A DNA stretch of 64,000 bases from Desulfonatronospira thiodismutans ASO3-1 (GCF_000174435.1 NZ_ACJN02000005.1:1-64000), one strand, 5' to 3'. Shown: positions 8,054 to 16,548, numbered from the stretch's first letter. A program made the numbers and translations. Notes: a model not told the origin generated them from the sequence alone.

Positions 8054-8198
8054 AGGGCGGGGTATGCAGGGTACGTAAATACTAAAGACAGGCGGGGTAT
8101 AGCGGGATACAGGCAACATAACTAAACCCAGTTGAACAGACCGAAGGTCTACGGCACAGCCGTGTTCAACAGGGTAAACTGGCAACATAATGTCCCGG
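8054..8198. repeat. Dispersed repeat R1, copy 2, with three-way-junction insert
   Basis: Matches copy 1 (GGCGGGGTATGCAGGGTA ... GGCAACATAACTAAAC ... GCAACATAATGTCCC). An extra ~55 nt (8128-8182) folds as outer stem CCAGTTGAAC / GTTCAAC...AACTGG enclosing GACC-gaa-GGTC and ACGGC-aca-GCCGT. Such a folded insert could be recognised as single-stranded DNA by an HUH transposase. Confidence 0.65.
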
Positions 8199-8220
8199 TT
8201 CTTCCATTCCTCCTCCCTCA

Positions 8221-8333
8221 CGCACCTTAAAAGCATGTTTTTGGGGCCAAAAAAGTGCTTTTAAGGGCCAAAAATGGCCCATATTTTGAATTAAACTACT
8301 GAATTTATTGCAATCTGCTCGGTCCGACCCCAA
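8221..8333. repeat. Dispersed repeat R2, copy 1 (RAYT-end-derived)
   Basis: About 113 bp beginning CGCACCTTAAAAGCATGTTT, with internal inverted GGGGCCA/TGGCCC units, and ending TCGGTCCGACCCCAA. That end is the terminal motif of the RAYT element at 22802-23736. The second copy (9258-9370) lies beyond the AbrB/PIN pair in the same orientation. Confidence 0.75.
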
Positions 8334-8446
8334 GCGACCTCCTTCACTGTCCACCGACTACTAACTACAAAAAAATACAGTTGACGCGGGTATTTTTTTC
8401 TTATATCCTTACAAAAAGGAATTCTTACACAGGAGGAGCTGATAGT

Positions 8447-8674
8447 ATGCTGGTCAAAGTTACCTCGAAAAATCAGATCACCATCCCCAAAAAGTATGCG
8501 GACAAGCTGCAAGGTACAAAATATCTGGATGTCCAATACCATGACGGAGCACTGCTGTTAAAGCCAGTGCAGACTTATGAAGCCGATCTGGAAACAATCC
8601 GCTCCAAGATGGAAAAGCTGGGTCTGGGAGCGGAAACTGTTCAGGATGCCATCAACTGGTCCAGATCCAGGTAA
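8447..8674 (+). CDS. AbrB/SpoVT-type antitoxin
   Basis: 75 aa from MLVKVTSKNQITIPKK, with AGGAGG 10 nt upstream. The first 45 residues form a swapped-hairpin AbrB DNA-binding domain (VTSKNQITIPKKYADKLQGT); the C-terminal segment (TIRSKMEKLGLGAETVQDAI) would bind the toxin. Its stop overlaps the start of the PIN gene (TAATG). A promoter-like TTGACG-17-TATCCT lies at 8381-8409. Confidence 0.9.
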   Translation: MLVKVTSKNQITIPKKYADKLQGTKYLDVQYHDGALLLKPVQTYEADLETIRSKMEKLGLGAETVQDAINWSRSR

Positions 8675-9081
8675 TGGATGTTGTTGTAGATACCAATGTT
8701 GTGGTCTCAGGGCTTTTGTTTAAAGGGCTGCCTGGCAGGATTGTTTCCTTATGGAAGCAACGGGATATTATCCCCTATGTTACCCGGGAGATAGTTGACG
8801 AGTATATCCGAGTCTTGACCTATCCCAAGTTTCAATTATCCGGCCTGGAAATCGAGTATCTGGTTTACCAGGAAATCCTGCCTTATGTTGAAATCGTGAA
8901 GCCTTTGACCAGGGTGCATGTTGTGCATGATGATCCTGCTGACGATATGTTTCTTCATTGTGCCCTTGCCGGGCAGGTAAAGACCATCATTTCAGGAGAT
9001 AAACACCTTCTTGATGTACAGGCTTATAAATCAATAAGCATATTAGATCCAGCCGATTTCTTGCAGAAGTTCAGTGGTTAA
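8674..9081 (+). CDS. PIN-domain toxin (VapC-like)
   Basis: 135 aa. A PIN fold with the acidic residues in place: Asp6 (VVVDTNVVVSG), Glu near 43 (REIVDEY), Asp near 92-95 (DDPADDMFLHCALAG) and Asp near 109 (ISGDKHLL). PIN toxins are Mg-dependent RNases that often cut tRNA or rRNA. It is translationally coupled to the AbrB antitoxin gene. The pair is bracketed by two R2 repeats, suggesting that it moved, or is maintained, as a cassette. Confidence 0.92.
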   Translation: MDVVVDTNVVVSGLLFKGLPGRIVSLWKQRDIIPYVTREIVDEYIRVLTYPKFQLSGLEIEYLVYQEILPYVEIVKPLTRVHVVHDDPADDMFLHCALAGQVKTIISGDKHLLDVQAYKSISILDPADFLQKFSG

Positions 9082-9257
9082 GTGCTAAAAATACCAAGTC
9101 ATTTGTAATTTCCAAATGATAAGCGACGTACTGTCCACTGTACTGACGTACCGAACAAGGCTTGGAAAAAGGCAAAAAAGAAGAAGCCCAGGATACCACG
9201 CCAGGCACAAACAAAAAAGCCCACCAGCGTGAAACCAGTGAGCTTTAAATCATTATA

Positions 9258-9370
9258 CGCACCTTAAAAGCATATTTTTGAGGCCAAAAAAGTACGTTTA
9301 AGGGCCAAAAATGGCCTGTTTTTTAGATTAACCTACTGAATTTATTGCAATCTGCTTGGTCCGACCCCAA
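9258..9370. repeat. Dispersed repeat R2, copy 2
   Basis: Same 113-bp layout as copy 1, including GAATTTATTGCAATCTGCT and the terminal GGTCCGACCCCAAA. The intervening 9082-9257 shows no gene. Confidence 0.75.
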
Positions 9371-9586
9371 ATTGCATGGTGTCTTCCCCATCAATACTTA
9401 CTTCATGCCTTGTACCTGCATGACCAGTGCAGGCAGTAACCTTATATCCAAAATAGTGAGCCATGATCTGCAGACCCCGGCACACTCCAAACATTGGAAG
9501 CTCATTTTCCAGGGCATATCTGATTAAAAGTCAACTAATCAACCTGTTGGCTTCTTTTTTTAAAGCTTAAAAACCGGATGAAAAAA

Positions 9587-9635
9587 GCAGGCGGGGTAAA
9601 TCTGTGTATAGCAGGATACTGGCAACATAATGTCA
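9587..9635. repeat. Dispersed repeat R1, partial copy
   Basis: GCAGGCGGGGTA, then TATAGCAGGATACTGGCAAC and ATAATGTCA, matching the central part of R1. It lies directly behind the XRE antitoxin gene at 9689. A fourth short match (CTCGCAACATAAGGGACAGG) is at about 11507. Confidence 0.55.
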
Positions 9636-9688
9636 CAGTTGGCTCCTCTGGCCGGTAATGCCGGTTATAAGGGCCGTTTTCATGGGTG

Positions 9689-9982
9689 TTATTCCAGAGA
9701 TTTTAGGGCTACATCCGGGGCTTTGGATACTATTGTAAGTAATGCAGCAGCTGGTCCGGACGGCTTACGTCTATGTTGTTCCCAGTTTTGCAAAGTTTTC
9801 ACGCTGACTCGCATCAACCGGGCAAATTCACTTTGTGACAGCCCGACTCTCTCGCGCAGGGATTTGACATCAGTTGAGCTTACTTCAAAACGGCGTGAAG
9901 GCTGAGATTCGCCATGGGAAATTTTTTTAGCTTCTTTAAGACTGCTTACCAGATCATCGAATAATTGTTGTTCCATAATCAT
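9689..9982 (-). CDS. XRE antitoxin (NadS/HigA-like)
   Basis: 97 aa. An HTH occupies residues 38-75 (VKSLRERVGLSQSEFARLMR, VSVKTLQNWEQ), followed by a short tail. The N-terminus (FDDLVSSLKEAKKI) is characteristic of antitoxins paired with RelE-like toxins. Its ATG overlaps the toxin stop (ATGA, 9979-9982). It probably represses the operon. Confidence 0.88.
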   Translation of the reverse strand: MIMEQQLFDDLVSSLKEAKKISHGESQPSRRFEVSSTDVKSLRERVGLSQSEFARLMRVSVKTLQNWEQHRRKPSGPAAALLTIVSKAPDVALKSLE

Positions 9983-10290
9983 AGCTCCTTCACAAGTTTA
10001 CGTAAGACAGCCAATTCCTTTGAGGACAAGGTGTCTTTTCTGCTTTTTGGATATGCGACAAGAAAATAAATATGATTTCTATCTTTCATCCAATAGTAAA
10101 TCACCCTAATGCCTCCGCTTTTCCCCCGTCCTTGCAGTGCATAGCGGATTTTTCTGAGTCCGCCCCCGCCCTTGATGAGATCGCCTCTTTCTGGATTCTC
10201 CGATAAGAGATTTTGTAGTCCCAAGTATTCTTCATCGTGCATAAATTCGGTGATCATTTGAGTAAAAGTAGGAGTTTCTATGAATACCAT
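9979..10290 (-). CDS. RelE/HigB2-type toxin
   Basis: 103 aa with the RelE-superfamily core: GGGGLRKIRYALQGRGKSGG, then IRVIYYW, then HIYFLVAYPKSRKDTLSSKE. Conserved basic residues and the terminal helix (LRKLVKEL) are present. It is expected to cleave mRNA on the ribosome. It is first in a two-gene operon with the XRE antitoxin. A short hairpin CCGCC-ttt-GGCGG lies just upstream, near 10305. Confidence 0.88.
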   Translation of the reverse strand: MVFIETPTFTQMITEFMHDEEYLGLQNLLSENPERGDLIKGGGGLRKIRYALQGRGKSGGIRVIYYWMKDRNHIYFLVAYPKSRKDTLSSKELAVLRKLVKEL

Positions 10291-10380
10291 AAAAAGATTC
10301 TATCCGCCTTTGGCGGAGAGGTCAAGTCAGATTGTTGTACCTTAACCGATGTTTTTCAATCCTTAATCATACCAGGGTGG

Positions 10381-11316
10381 CTATATTTGTCTATCGCATC
10401 CAGCTCCCAATCGCTTCATAGAATACAAACCCTCCACCCCGCCTACGGGCGTAAATTTCCGCTCATCCTTGGACCCCAGCAGGTGTTTGACCTGATCAAA
10501 TACCTCCTGCACAAAGTCCTTCCCGCCGATAACCCCGGAATCGGTAAAATACCGGCATCTGTACCTGAAGCGCTCTACACGGGAGATCTTGTAGCCCTTT
10601 TTCCTGGCCTTCTCCACAACTTTTTTTTCAATGGTCTTGCCTTTGCCCGCATCCACTGCGCCTGTTTCATAGACGAACTGCCTGTACTTGCGGACAATCT
10701 CTTTGGGGTCCAGCTCGTTCCATTCCTTGAGCCCGAAATCAATATCCAGCAGACCGTCTTTATTACCTGTCTGGGTATGATAACCAAGTGAACTCCAGCG
10801 GTAATTCTCCGGTTTCTTAACAATACCGGCACGGATAGGGTTTAAGTCTACATAAGCAAGCAGGTTCACCAGAGTACTGCCTTCCTGTACAATCATACTC
10901 TTAAACCGGCCACCCCAGAAAAATCCCTTCCGCCTGTGCTTTTTGTTGTAATACCTGGTAAAGTTCTGCTTGATGTCCTTCACATAGGCCCCAAGGCTGC
11001 AAAGCCTCTTCTTGACCTCAGCCATCCGGTCAGTAGGCATCTCGACCTTGTCACCATAATAGTCCTGCCATCTCTTGATGATGTCTGAGTTGGAAATTTC
11101 ATCCTCAGGGTGCATCCGGGCCACTAGGTGGAAATGGTTACCCATGACCGCAAACCCAAGCACGTCAACAAAGTAAAGCCTGCTCAGTCTTTTGATAAGC
11201 CCCAGCAGATAATCCTTGTCAGTATCCTTGATGGGCAGGCCGGGCAGGGCAGTACGTGATATGACATGGTAGACGGTTTGGCGGTCATTACGGATAAAAC
11301 GGGCTATGCGGGGCAT
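10381..11316 (-). CDS. REP-associated tyrosine transposase (long type)
   Basis: 311 aa. Y1-transposase fold with the HUH motif near residues 60-66 (FAVMGNHFHLVARM) and, further on, the catalytic-helix region (YVKDIKQNFTRYYNKKHRRK). It is followed by GGRFKSMIVQE and DLNPIRAGIV, the signature of RAYT proteins. A basic C-terminal extension (KTIEKKVVEKARKKGYK) distinguishes this longer type from the 264-aa RAYT at 22828. RAYTs cut REP hairpins as single strands. R1-type hairpins lie close by at 9587 and 11507. An AGG-rich site precedes the ATG. Confidence 0.9.
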   Translation of the reverse strand: MPRIARFIRNDRQTVYHVISRTALPGLPIKDTDKDYLLGLIKRLSRLYFVDVLGFAVMGNHFHLVARMHPEDEISNSDIIKRWQDYYGDKVEMPTDRMAEVKKRLCSLGAYVKDIKQNFTRYYNKKHRRKGFFWGGRFKSMIVQEGSTLVNLLAYVDLNPIRAGIVKKPENYRWSSLGYHTQTGNKDGLLDIDFGLKEWNELDPKEIVRKYRQFVYETGAVDAGKGKTIEKKVVEKARKKGYKISRVERFRYRCRYFTDSGVIGGKDFVQEVFDQVKHLLGSKDERKFTPVGGVEGLYSMKRLGAGCDRQI

Positions 11317-11577
11317 GAATTACCTCCTTTAAGGCTGGTGGTTGAGCTGTTGGAAGAATGGATAGCATAAGCTGAAATAAAACGCAAGAAGAGACTGTCC
11401 CCTTCTTCTCATTATGCTGCATGTCTTCATATCCCCCTGGTATCCATGAAGATATGAAGACCCCGCCAAATCCGGTTTATTTACATGCATATCAGCCTGT
11501 TACGAGAACTCGCAACATAAGGGACAGGTTCTTTGAGTTGCCCTTTGAGTTGCCCCCACCAAAAATGTTTCTAAACT
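11317..11577. other. Gene-free stretch with inverted repeat
   Basis: Contains GTCTTCATATC-16 nt-GATATGAAGAC (about 11427-11462) and a short R1-like string (CTCGCAACATAAGGGACAGG, about 11507). No gene is seen. Confidence 0.5.
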
Positions 11578-12132
11578 GATAACGGGGCTAAGGAGCGGTT
11601 TTTGTCTATTGATGAACTGGAGAGGCTCCTGGCTGAGATCAAGAACTGCAAAAGCCCGGTAGTGCCAGACGTTATTGAATTCCTGATATTAACCGGAGCC
11701 AGAAAGTCTGAAGTAGCCCACCTGCCCTGGTCCGAGGTGGATATGGAGGAACATATCTGGACCCTGCCCCCTGAACGCAATAAAGCCAAGTGCCGCAAGA
11801 TAATTCCTTTATCCCAGGGAGCTATGAAAATCCTGAAACGCAGAGCTGGCAATGGTTCCGACTATGTGTTTCCTAATCCTGATACAGGTCTGCCCATGAA
11901 GCACATGCATGGGACCTGGGACCGTATCAGGCTTAAGGCTGGTCTGCCTGATGTGCGGATACACGATCTGCGGCATTCGTATGCATCCTTCCTGGTAAAT
12001 TCAGGCCGGAGTCTCTACGAGGTGCAAAAACTATTAGGACACGCCGACATATCAACTACTCAAAGGTATGCACATCTGACGAAGGATACACTCCAGGAAG
12101 CCACTGAAATCGTCTCAAAACTGATTCGCTGA
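11578..12132 (+). pseudogene. Integrase catalytic-domain fragment
   Basis: About 184 codons from DNGAKERFLSIDELERL to the stop, corresponding to residues ~200-380 of Int-A. The catalytic residues Arg (LTGARKSE), HDLR, His (LLGHA) and Tyr (TQRYAHL) are all present, but the arm- and core-binding domains are missing and no start signal precedes it. A TTG at 11602 could in principle start a catalytic-domain-only protein. It most likely derives from a DUF4102 integrase. Confidence 0.8.
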
Positions 12133-12365
12133 GTGAGTATATGCTGGGTCAAAAAATCGAGTGTTAGGGCTTTGTTGAGCCATGCATCATGCTTTGCACC
12201 AATTTTGGTGGTCGGTATATGCTGGGTCAGTCCAATGTGCAGTAATGAGTGACACTAAAGGGATGTGGTATTTCAGTGCCTTACAGAAAGCCGAGTGAAG
12301 GTGTCGGTGGGCTGGTTTGGTGGGTGACTACAGTGATGCTTTTAAAAGGGGTGATGTGACCGGGG
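12133..12365. other. Gene-free stretch with 14-bp direct repeat
   Basis: TATATGCTGGGTCA occurs at 12138 and again at 12216, flanking a 64-bp segment. I see no gene. Confidence 0.5.
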
Positions 12366-12709
12366 TTTGGGGTCGGACCTAATTAAAGTTCTAAATTGAT
12401 TGAATAAATGGCCTTTACAGAGCCCAAAATTTGCCTTAGAATGCCCTTTTTAATGCTCAAAAACCAGTTGTAAGCAAATATGCCCAGAGCCAACAGATAT
12501 TTTTTGCCTGATCATGTGTGGCATATTACCCATAGATGCCACAAAAAGGAATTTTTGTTGAAGTTCGCCAAGGACCGTAGCACATGGGTTAAATGGTTAT
12601 TTGAAGCCAAAAAGAGATACGGGCTACAGGTATTGAATTACACGGTCACCTCGAACCATATTCACTTGCTGGTACACGGTCAGTTATACCCAGGTCCTTA
12701 CAATTGGTG
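12366..12709 (+). pseudogene. RAYT transposase, 5' fragment
   Basis: The element end TTTGGGGTCGGACCTAA (12366-12382) is followed by a leader and the ORF from 12480 (MPRANRYFLPDHVWHITHRC ... SNHIHLLVHG), nearly identical to the N-terminal third of the intact RAYT. After the HUH motif a 16-nt deletion shifts the frame. At 12710 the sequence is cut by the end of the IS66 element. The HUH pair is kept but the catalytic tyrosine part is lost. Confidence 0.88.
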
Positions 12710-12895
12710 GTGTACTTTCGGCAGACGTGCGTAAGCAGATAAATTTCACGGCAGCTGGCGTAGGCTTTGCTTGGAGGGCCAGTTCAGGGGCTGGTCAATT
12801 TTCGGTTATCACAGCACAAGTTGAGACACCTCCTCCATGACTCAAGGTCCAGGAGGAGGGTCTGCTGATATTGCGCTGGCTTGGCGTGGAGGAGA

Positions 12896-14488
12896 TTATT
12901 CGTTGGGGAGGTTTTCTCGATAGTTCCAGGGCATCCATTTTTGTGGAGCCGCGAGGGCCTCTTCTATGTTTTTCTGAAGCTGGGTCAGGTAGTCAAAGGA
13001 GTTCACTTTGTTAAGCTGACAGGTATGAATGAAGCTCATGAACAGATCGCCGATCCTGGCCCCGCGCAGGGTGCGGTAAAATAAAGAATTCTTCCGGTGC
13101 TGGATGGCTTTTTTCAGGGCACGTTCGCAGATATTGTTGTCCAGGGGAGCACCTGGTTCTCTCAAAAAAAGAGTCAGAGGATCCCAGTGTTTTTGCATGT
13201 AAGCCAGGGCTTTGCCCAATCCTGAATTGGGCTCTACTTTTTTCTCCTCCAGCTGGGCCCAGGCCCAGGACTTGAGTTCGCTCATAACCGGTGCGCTTTC
13301 CTGTTGATGCCATACAAGCCGTTCTTGAGCAGACATCTCCTGCTTTTTGGCCATGTCATCATTTTTATAGACAATAGCCAGCTGTTCAATGACATACCGG
13401 CACTCATCAGGGAAATTGTCCAGGATATCGACAAAGTTGCGTCTGCCATGGGTCAGGCAATTGGCTAAAATGATCTGTAAGCCCTTGGGAATGTTTCGGG
13501 CCAGGGCATCACACATGTGTATTGGCGGGGGCAGGTTGTGGTCTCTTTTTTTGAGAATCTCCTCCAGATTCTCCCCCGCATGCTGTCTGCCGGTGGCAAA
13601 GAGAGCAATATGGCGTCCCTGAAGTACAGAGACAATCCCGGTGGTGAACATGCCTTTTCTTTTCGGCCCGGCTTCCTTGTTCTCCTTGATAAGCTGCTGG
13701 ATTTTCATGTTGGTGTCGTCGTTATGCACGACCTCACCTTGAGCCGCTTGGCGGATGAGTTCATCATACACAGGAAGAAGCTGTGTTCCAGTTTGTTCGA
13801 CCAGATCCCATTGTGTTGCGGCCGGCAGGGGTATGCCCAGAGATTCCTGGAGCTTTTCCAAGCGATGAAAAGGAAACCCGCTCCCGTACTTCAAGATGGC
13901 GATCATGCTCCGGGCAGGTTCGTCGTATTTTTTTTCTCCAATGTCTTCTGGAGGATCTGCGGTGAACACCTCGAGACAGCAGTTACAGCGAAGGCTCTTA
14001 AGCTCATGGATCTTGGCTGTAAGTGGAGCTGTGGCTGTAATCCGAATGCGGAACTTCGGTTTTATGGGATAGACTTTTCCTTGACCGCACAAGGGGCAGA
14101 TATCGCCCGGCTTCAGGGTTTGGTGAGGGTATATGCATTTTGCAGCCCCGGTATAGTCGTCTTTTCCGTTTCGGCCGTGTCCCTTGGGTGGTTTTTCATC
14201 AGGAGGCTTTTGTACAGGATCTTGACTACTCTTCTGGTCCTTGTTTTGCTGGTCATCCTCCTGGAACAGTTTCTTTTTTGTCTCTGAAGAAGCGCCAAAG
14301 ATCGTGCGCAGGAGACGCTTGATGGAGGCAGCTTTATCGTCCACAGCCTGATGCAAAAGCTGGATGGCTTGGACCAAGGCTTTGATGATATCCAGATCTG
14401 TCTCTTCCAGCTCGTTTTTTGATGCGCGCTGTAAAAGGGCGTCGATCTGCTCTTGGTCCAGATCGATGGATTGGACTTTCTTTTTCAC
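12896..14488 (-). CDS. tnpC: IS66 transposase TnpC (element 1)
   Basis: 530 aa. Order: N-terminal coiled coil and leucine-rich segment (residues 1-90), a linker, a zinc-binding region with CPLCGQGK and CNCC, then the DDE catalytic domain with Asp in VVHNDDTNMK, Asp in HMCDALARN and Glu in NNICERALKKAIQHRKNSLF, and a C-terminal TLRGARIGDLFMSFIHTC segment. Length and motifs match IS66 transposases. It overlaps the preceding DUF4338 gene by 4 nt (ATGA), which places the two in one operon. Confidence 0.93.
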   Translation of the reverse strand: MKKKVQSIDLDQEQIDALLQRASKNELEETDLDIIKALVQAIQLLHQAVDDKAASIKRLLRTIFGASSETKKKLFQEDDQQNKDQKSSQDPVQKPPDEKPPKGHGRNGKDDYTGAAKCIYPHQTLKPGDICPLCGQGKVYPIKPKFRIRITATAPLTAKIHELKSLRCNCCLEVFTADPPEDIGEKKYDEPARSMIAILKYGSGFPFHRLEKLQESLGIPLPAATQWDLVEQTGTQLLPVYDELIRQAAQGEVVHNDDTNMKIQQLIKENKEAGPKRKGMFTTGIVSVLQGRHIALFATGRQHAGENLEEILKKRDHNLPPPIHMCDALARNIPKGLQIILANCLTHGRRNFVDILDNFPDECRYVIEQLAIVYKNDDMAKKQEMSAQERLVWHQQESAPVMSELKSWAWAQLEEKKVEPNSGLGKALAYMQKHWDPLTLFLREPGAPLDNNICERALKKAIQHRKNSLFYRTLRGARIGDLFMSFIHTCQLNKVNSFDYLTQLQKNIEEALAAPQKWMPWNYRENLPNE

Positions 14489-15363
14489 CGGTTGAGCCCC
14501 CGCAATCGCTTCCGAAAGTCTCGGGTCAGGGGATAGCCCAGGACAGCCTTGAGTGAACGGTTTGCTTTGCCTGTGTGGTCGTTTTTGCCCCGGCCTGTAG
14601 TCTGCCCGAGATAGAGCCAGTTGGCTGCAAAATAACAGGTTCCTTTGAAGCGCTCTTGATCAACAAAGGTTTCCAGGTAATATATCGGATGCTTGTAGAT
14701 GCTCTCCCAGTCCCTTTGCACAATCTTGGTCATTTGGGCCAGGATATGGGAGGCCAAGCAGGAGACCTGGATCCAGGGCAGGATGAGGAACCTGCTGTTG
14801 TAGGCAATAAGAAAGAGATTCTTTTCCCTGTCTTTTTGGGTCCAGCCGATGAAATTGTCCCGGACGCCGATATGCCTTGGAGCTGAAGACCAGGAAAGAC
14901 AGGCTATGGGCTGCTTGTTTGCAAAGACCAGGTACTTGAGGTGCTCGCCCACAGGCTGGGTGTAGCCCAGATAATGATGCTCCTTGAGGAGGCTGGAAAA
15001 CAGGCTCTCAAAAGGTGTCTTGCGCACCTGTCGAAACTCAAGAGGGGTGATGTCCTTGAGTGAAGATGTAAGTGGGGTTTGATCCACCTGAACCGAGACT
15101 GGTTCTTTGCGATTGTACCCAGTGGCAGTTACTTTTTGTGCCGGCGGAAGAATTATGTGCCCCTGTCTGTGCAGGGCCAGCATGAGCCCCCTGCAGACCA
15201 TGTCCTTGAGTTGGCCGTTTTGCTGGACCCAGTTCCATGCTGTGCAGAGCTTTTTGGACAAGGCCCACCGGCTGTCTCCAGGATGCTCGAAAATGAGCTG
15301 TCTGATGAACCGGACATCTTCTTCTGTGATGTCCCTGCCCCTGTATCTCAGTATCGTTTGCAT
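14485..15363 (-). CDS. DUF4338 (Druantia DruA-like) passenger protein
   Basis: 292 aa from MQTILRYRGRDITEEDV; an in-frame ATG lies 12 codons upstream. Hallmarks: ELIxxHP-like N-terminus (RQLIFEHPGDSRWALSKKLC), HHYLGYTQPVGEHLKYLVFA, CLSWSSAPRHIGVRDNFIGW, YNSRFLILPWI, YLETFVDQERFKGTCY and LGQTTGRGKND. These define DUF4338, the family of DruA in the Druantia phage-defence system; members also occur beside transposases. Here it sits between tnpB and tnpC and overlaps tnpC by 4 nt, so it is a built-in component of the element. Its function in transposition is unknown. Confidence 0.88.
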   Translation of the reverse strand: MQTILRYRGRDITEEDVRFIRQLIFEHPGDSRWALSKKLCTAWNWVQQNGQLKDMVCRGLMLALHRQGHIILPPAQKVTATGYNRKEPVSVQVDQTPLTSSLKDITPLEFRQVRKTPFESLFSSLLKEHHYLGYTQPVGEHLKYLVFANKQPIACLSWSSAPRHIGVRDNFIGWTQKDREKNLFLIAYNSRFLILPWIQVSCLASHILAQMTKIVQRDWESIYKHPIYYLETFVDQERFKGTCYFAANWLYLGQTTGRGKNDHTGKANRSLKAVLGYPLTRDFRKRLRGLNR

Positions 15364-15408
15364 GGGAGGGAATATAGAGGAAAACGGATAGGAACGCAAG
15401 CCCCTAAG

Positions 15409-15771
15409 TTAAAATTCCGTGAGAATTTTTCTCCATTGTGGTGCAACCTGCGCATTTTGAGGATTGCCGTTCCAGATCAAAAGCTGCAGCTCATGGACTG
15501 CCAGAGGACAAATGCCGCTCTGGCTTTTATCAGGCCACCACTGAAACGTGCCTTGGGATAATCGCTTCTGGCACAGCCAGAAGCCTTGACCATCGTAGGT
15601 GATTATCTTGATGGCTGTTTTCTTTTTGTTGCAAAAGACAAAGACACAGCCTGAAAAGGGATCTGATTTGATCCTCTGCCGGCAGATTTTTGTCAGCCCG
15701 TCGATCCCTTTTCTGAAATCAACAGGCTCCACAGCTACAAGGATGCGCATCTGGGGAGTGAGCTGAATCAT
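15409..15771 (-). CDS. tnpB: IS66 accessory protein TnpB (element 1)
   Basis: 120 aa, the usual length. Signature: ILVAVEPVDFRKGIDGLTKI, then DPFSGCVFVFCNKKKTAIKI, then YDGQGFWLCQKRLSQGTFQWW. TnpB is required for IS66 transposition although its biochemical role is unclear. Its start overlaps the tnpA stop by 4 nt. Confidence 0.93.
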   Translation of the reverse strand: MIQLTPQMRILVAVEPVDFRKGIDGLTKICRQRIKSDPFSGCVFVFCNKKKTAIKIITYDGQGFWLCQKRLSQGTFQWWPDKSQSGICPLAVHELQLLIWNGNPQNAQVAPQWRKILTEF

Positions 15772-16169
15772 GCCCCTTTGCTCCAGAAAGCCGAGAGGAT
15801 CTCAAGGGGATTAGGCAGGTCTGGACCTTTAAGCTGCATTTTGAGCTTTGATCCATCTCGAGCTTCGGTCTCCAGGTGATATTCGGTGCAAGGCAAAGAT
15901 GACGTGAGTTCAAATTCAACAAAGGAAGGACCTGGCTGTAGGGACTCTTGAGCCTGCTCGGCCAGGACCCGCTTTTTGAGGTGGCTGTGATTGAGGTGCA
16001 AGACCTTTGCTATTTTGCAGATGGAATAATCCTGAGCAAGGCTGACTGCACTGGCCCATAGGTGGTTGGGAATCGGAGATCGTGTGTGTCTGGTTTCCCG
16101 CCAGTGCTCGAACTGTCTCTTGACTTCTTCAAGGCCTGGCCGGGTGGCTGGGGCTGATTGCTGTAGCAT
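15768..16169 (-). CDS. tnpA: IS66 TnpA-like protein (element 1)
   Basis: 133 aa. An N-terminal helix-rich segment (LEEVKRQFEHWRETRHTRSP) precedes a helix-turn-helix (LWASAVSLAQDYSICKIAKV, LHLNHSHLKKRV). The C-terminus has the short beta-rich end (GPDLPNPLEILSAF) seen in IS66 TnpA. It is first in the tnpA-tnpB-DUF4338-tnpC order and lies 80 bp from the right end. Confidence 0.85.
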   Translation of the reverse strand: MLQQSAPATRPGLEEVKRQFEHWRETRHTRSPIPNHLWASAVSLAQDYSICKIAKVLHLNHSHLKKRVLAEQAQESLQPGPSFVEFELTSSLPCTEYHLETEARDGSKLKMQLKGPDLPNPLEILSAFWSKGA

Positions 16170-16248
16170 CGGTTGTCCTCCTTATGGTTTGGTAACCGAT
16201 AGTACCCCAGGCCCTCAAATTTTTCACGCAGGCTTGCCGGAAAGACAC

Positions 16249-16500
16249 AAAAGGTTGAGTTGCTTTCGTCGTACAGTGCGACCTGTACATCTCCATCACC
16301 GTTCCAATCTCCGGCCAGTGCCTGGTAATCGCCGTCATCAGCTTTACCTGTGTTGCCAAAGCTGATTGTATCTGAACCATCCTGGAAATAAAAGTTTGAG
16401 TTGGTTTGGTCATACAGTGCGATCTGTACATTTCCATCGCCGTTCCAATCACCGGCCAAACTGTGTCGTCAGCATCAGGAATGGAAAACGTAATAAGATT
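16249..16500 (-). pseudogene. VCBS/FG-GAP repeat protein fragment
   Basis: Two near-repeats of about 45 codons: LAGDWNGDGNVQIALYDQTN followed by FYFQDG, and LAGDWNGDGDVQVALYDESN followed by TFCVF. Such calcium-binding beta-propeller repeats occur in extracellular proteins. The coding is cut at 16249 by the IS66 end, and frame is lost upstream near 16460 (ADD...LAGDW broken by an indel). Only an internal fragment remains. Confidence 0.75.
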
Positions 16501-16548
16501 TTTTTGGAATCGGCAAAAAATCGATTCAGGAAGATTATTTGGATGGAC

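Larger units (their letters stand above)
12710..16248 (-). mobile_element. IS66-family element carrying a DUF4338 gene
   Basis: Ends GTGTACTTTCGGCAGACGTG (left) and, inverted, GTGTCTTTCCGGCAAGCCTG (right) bracket tnpA, tnpB, a DUF4338 gene and tnpC, all on the minus strand. The flanks (AATTGGTG and AAAAGGTT) are not a target duplication. The left flank is a RAYT fragment and the right flank a VCBS-repeat gene fragment, so the element has been joined to new neighbours by deletion or recombination. Confidence 0.8.

Noticed and set aside
8128-8182. Integron attC site
   Set aside because: GTTGAAC/GTTCAAC arms recall attC but the core-site consensus and an integron-type integrase are missing.
8128-8182. 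tRNA gene
   Set aside because: Branched fold is only ~55 nt, lacks T-loop and anticodon arm features; no tRNA or rRNA was recognised elsewhere by eye.
13517-14287. 256-codon plus-strand frame
   Set aside because: Antisense of the IS66 tnpC gene, with no ribosome site.
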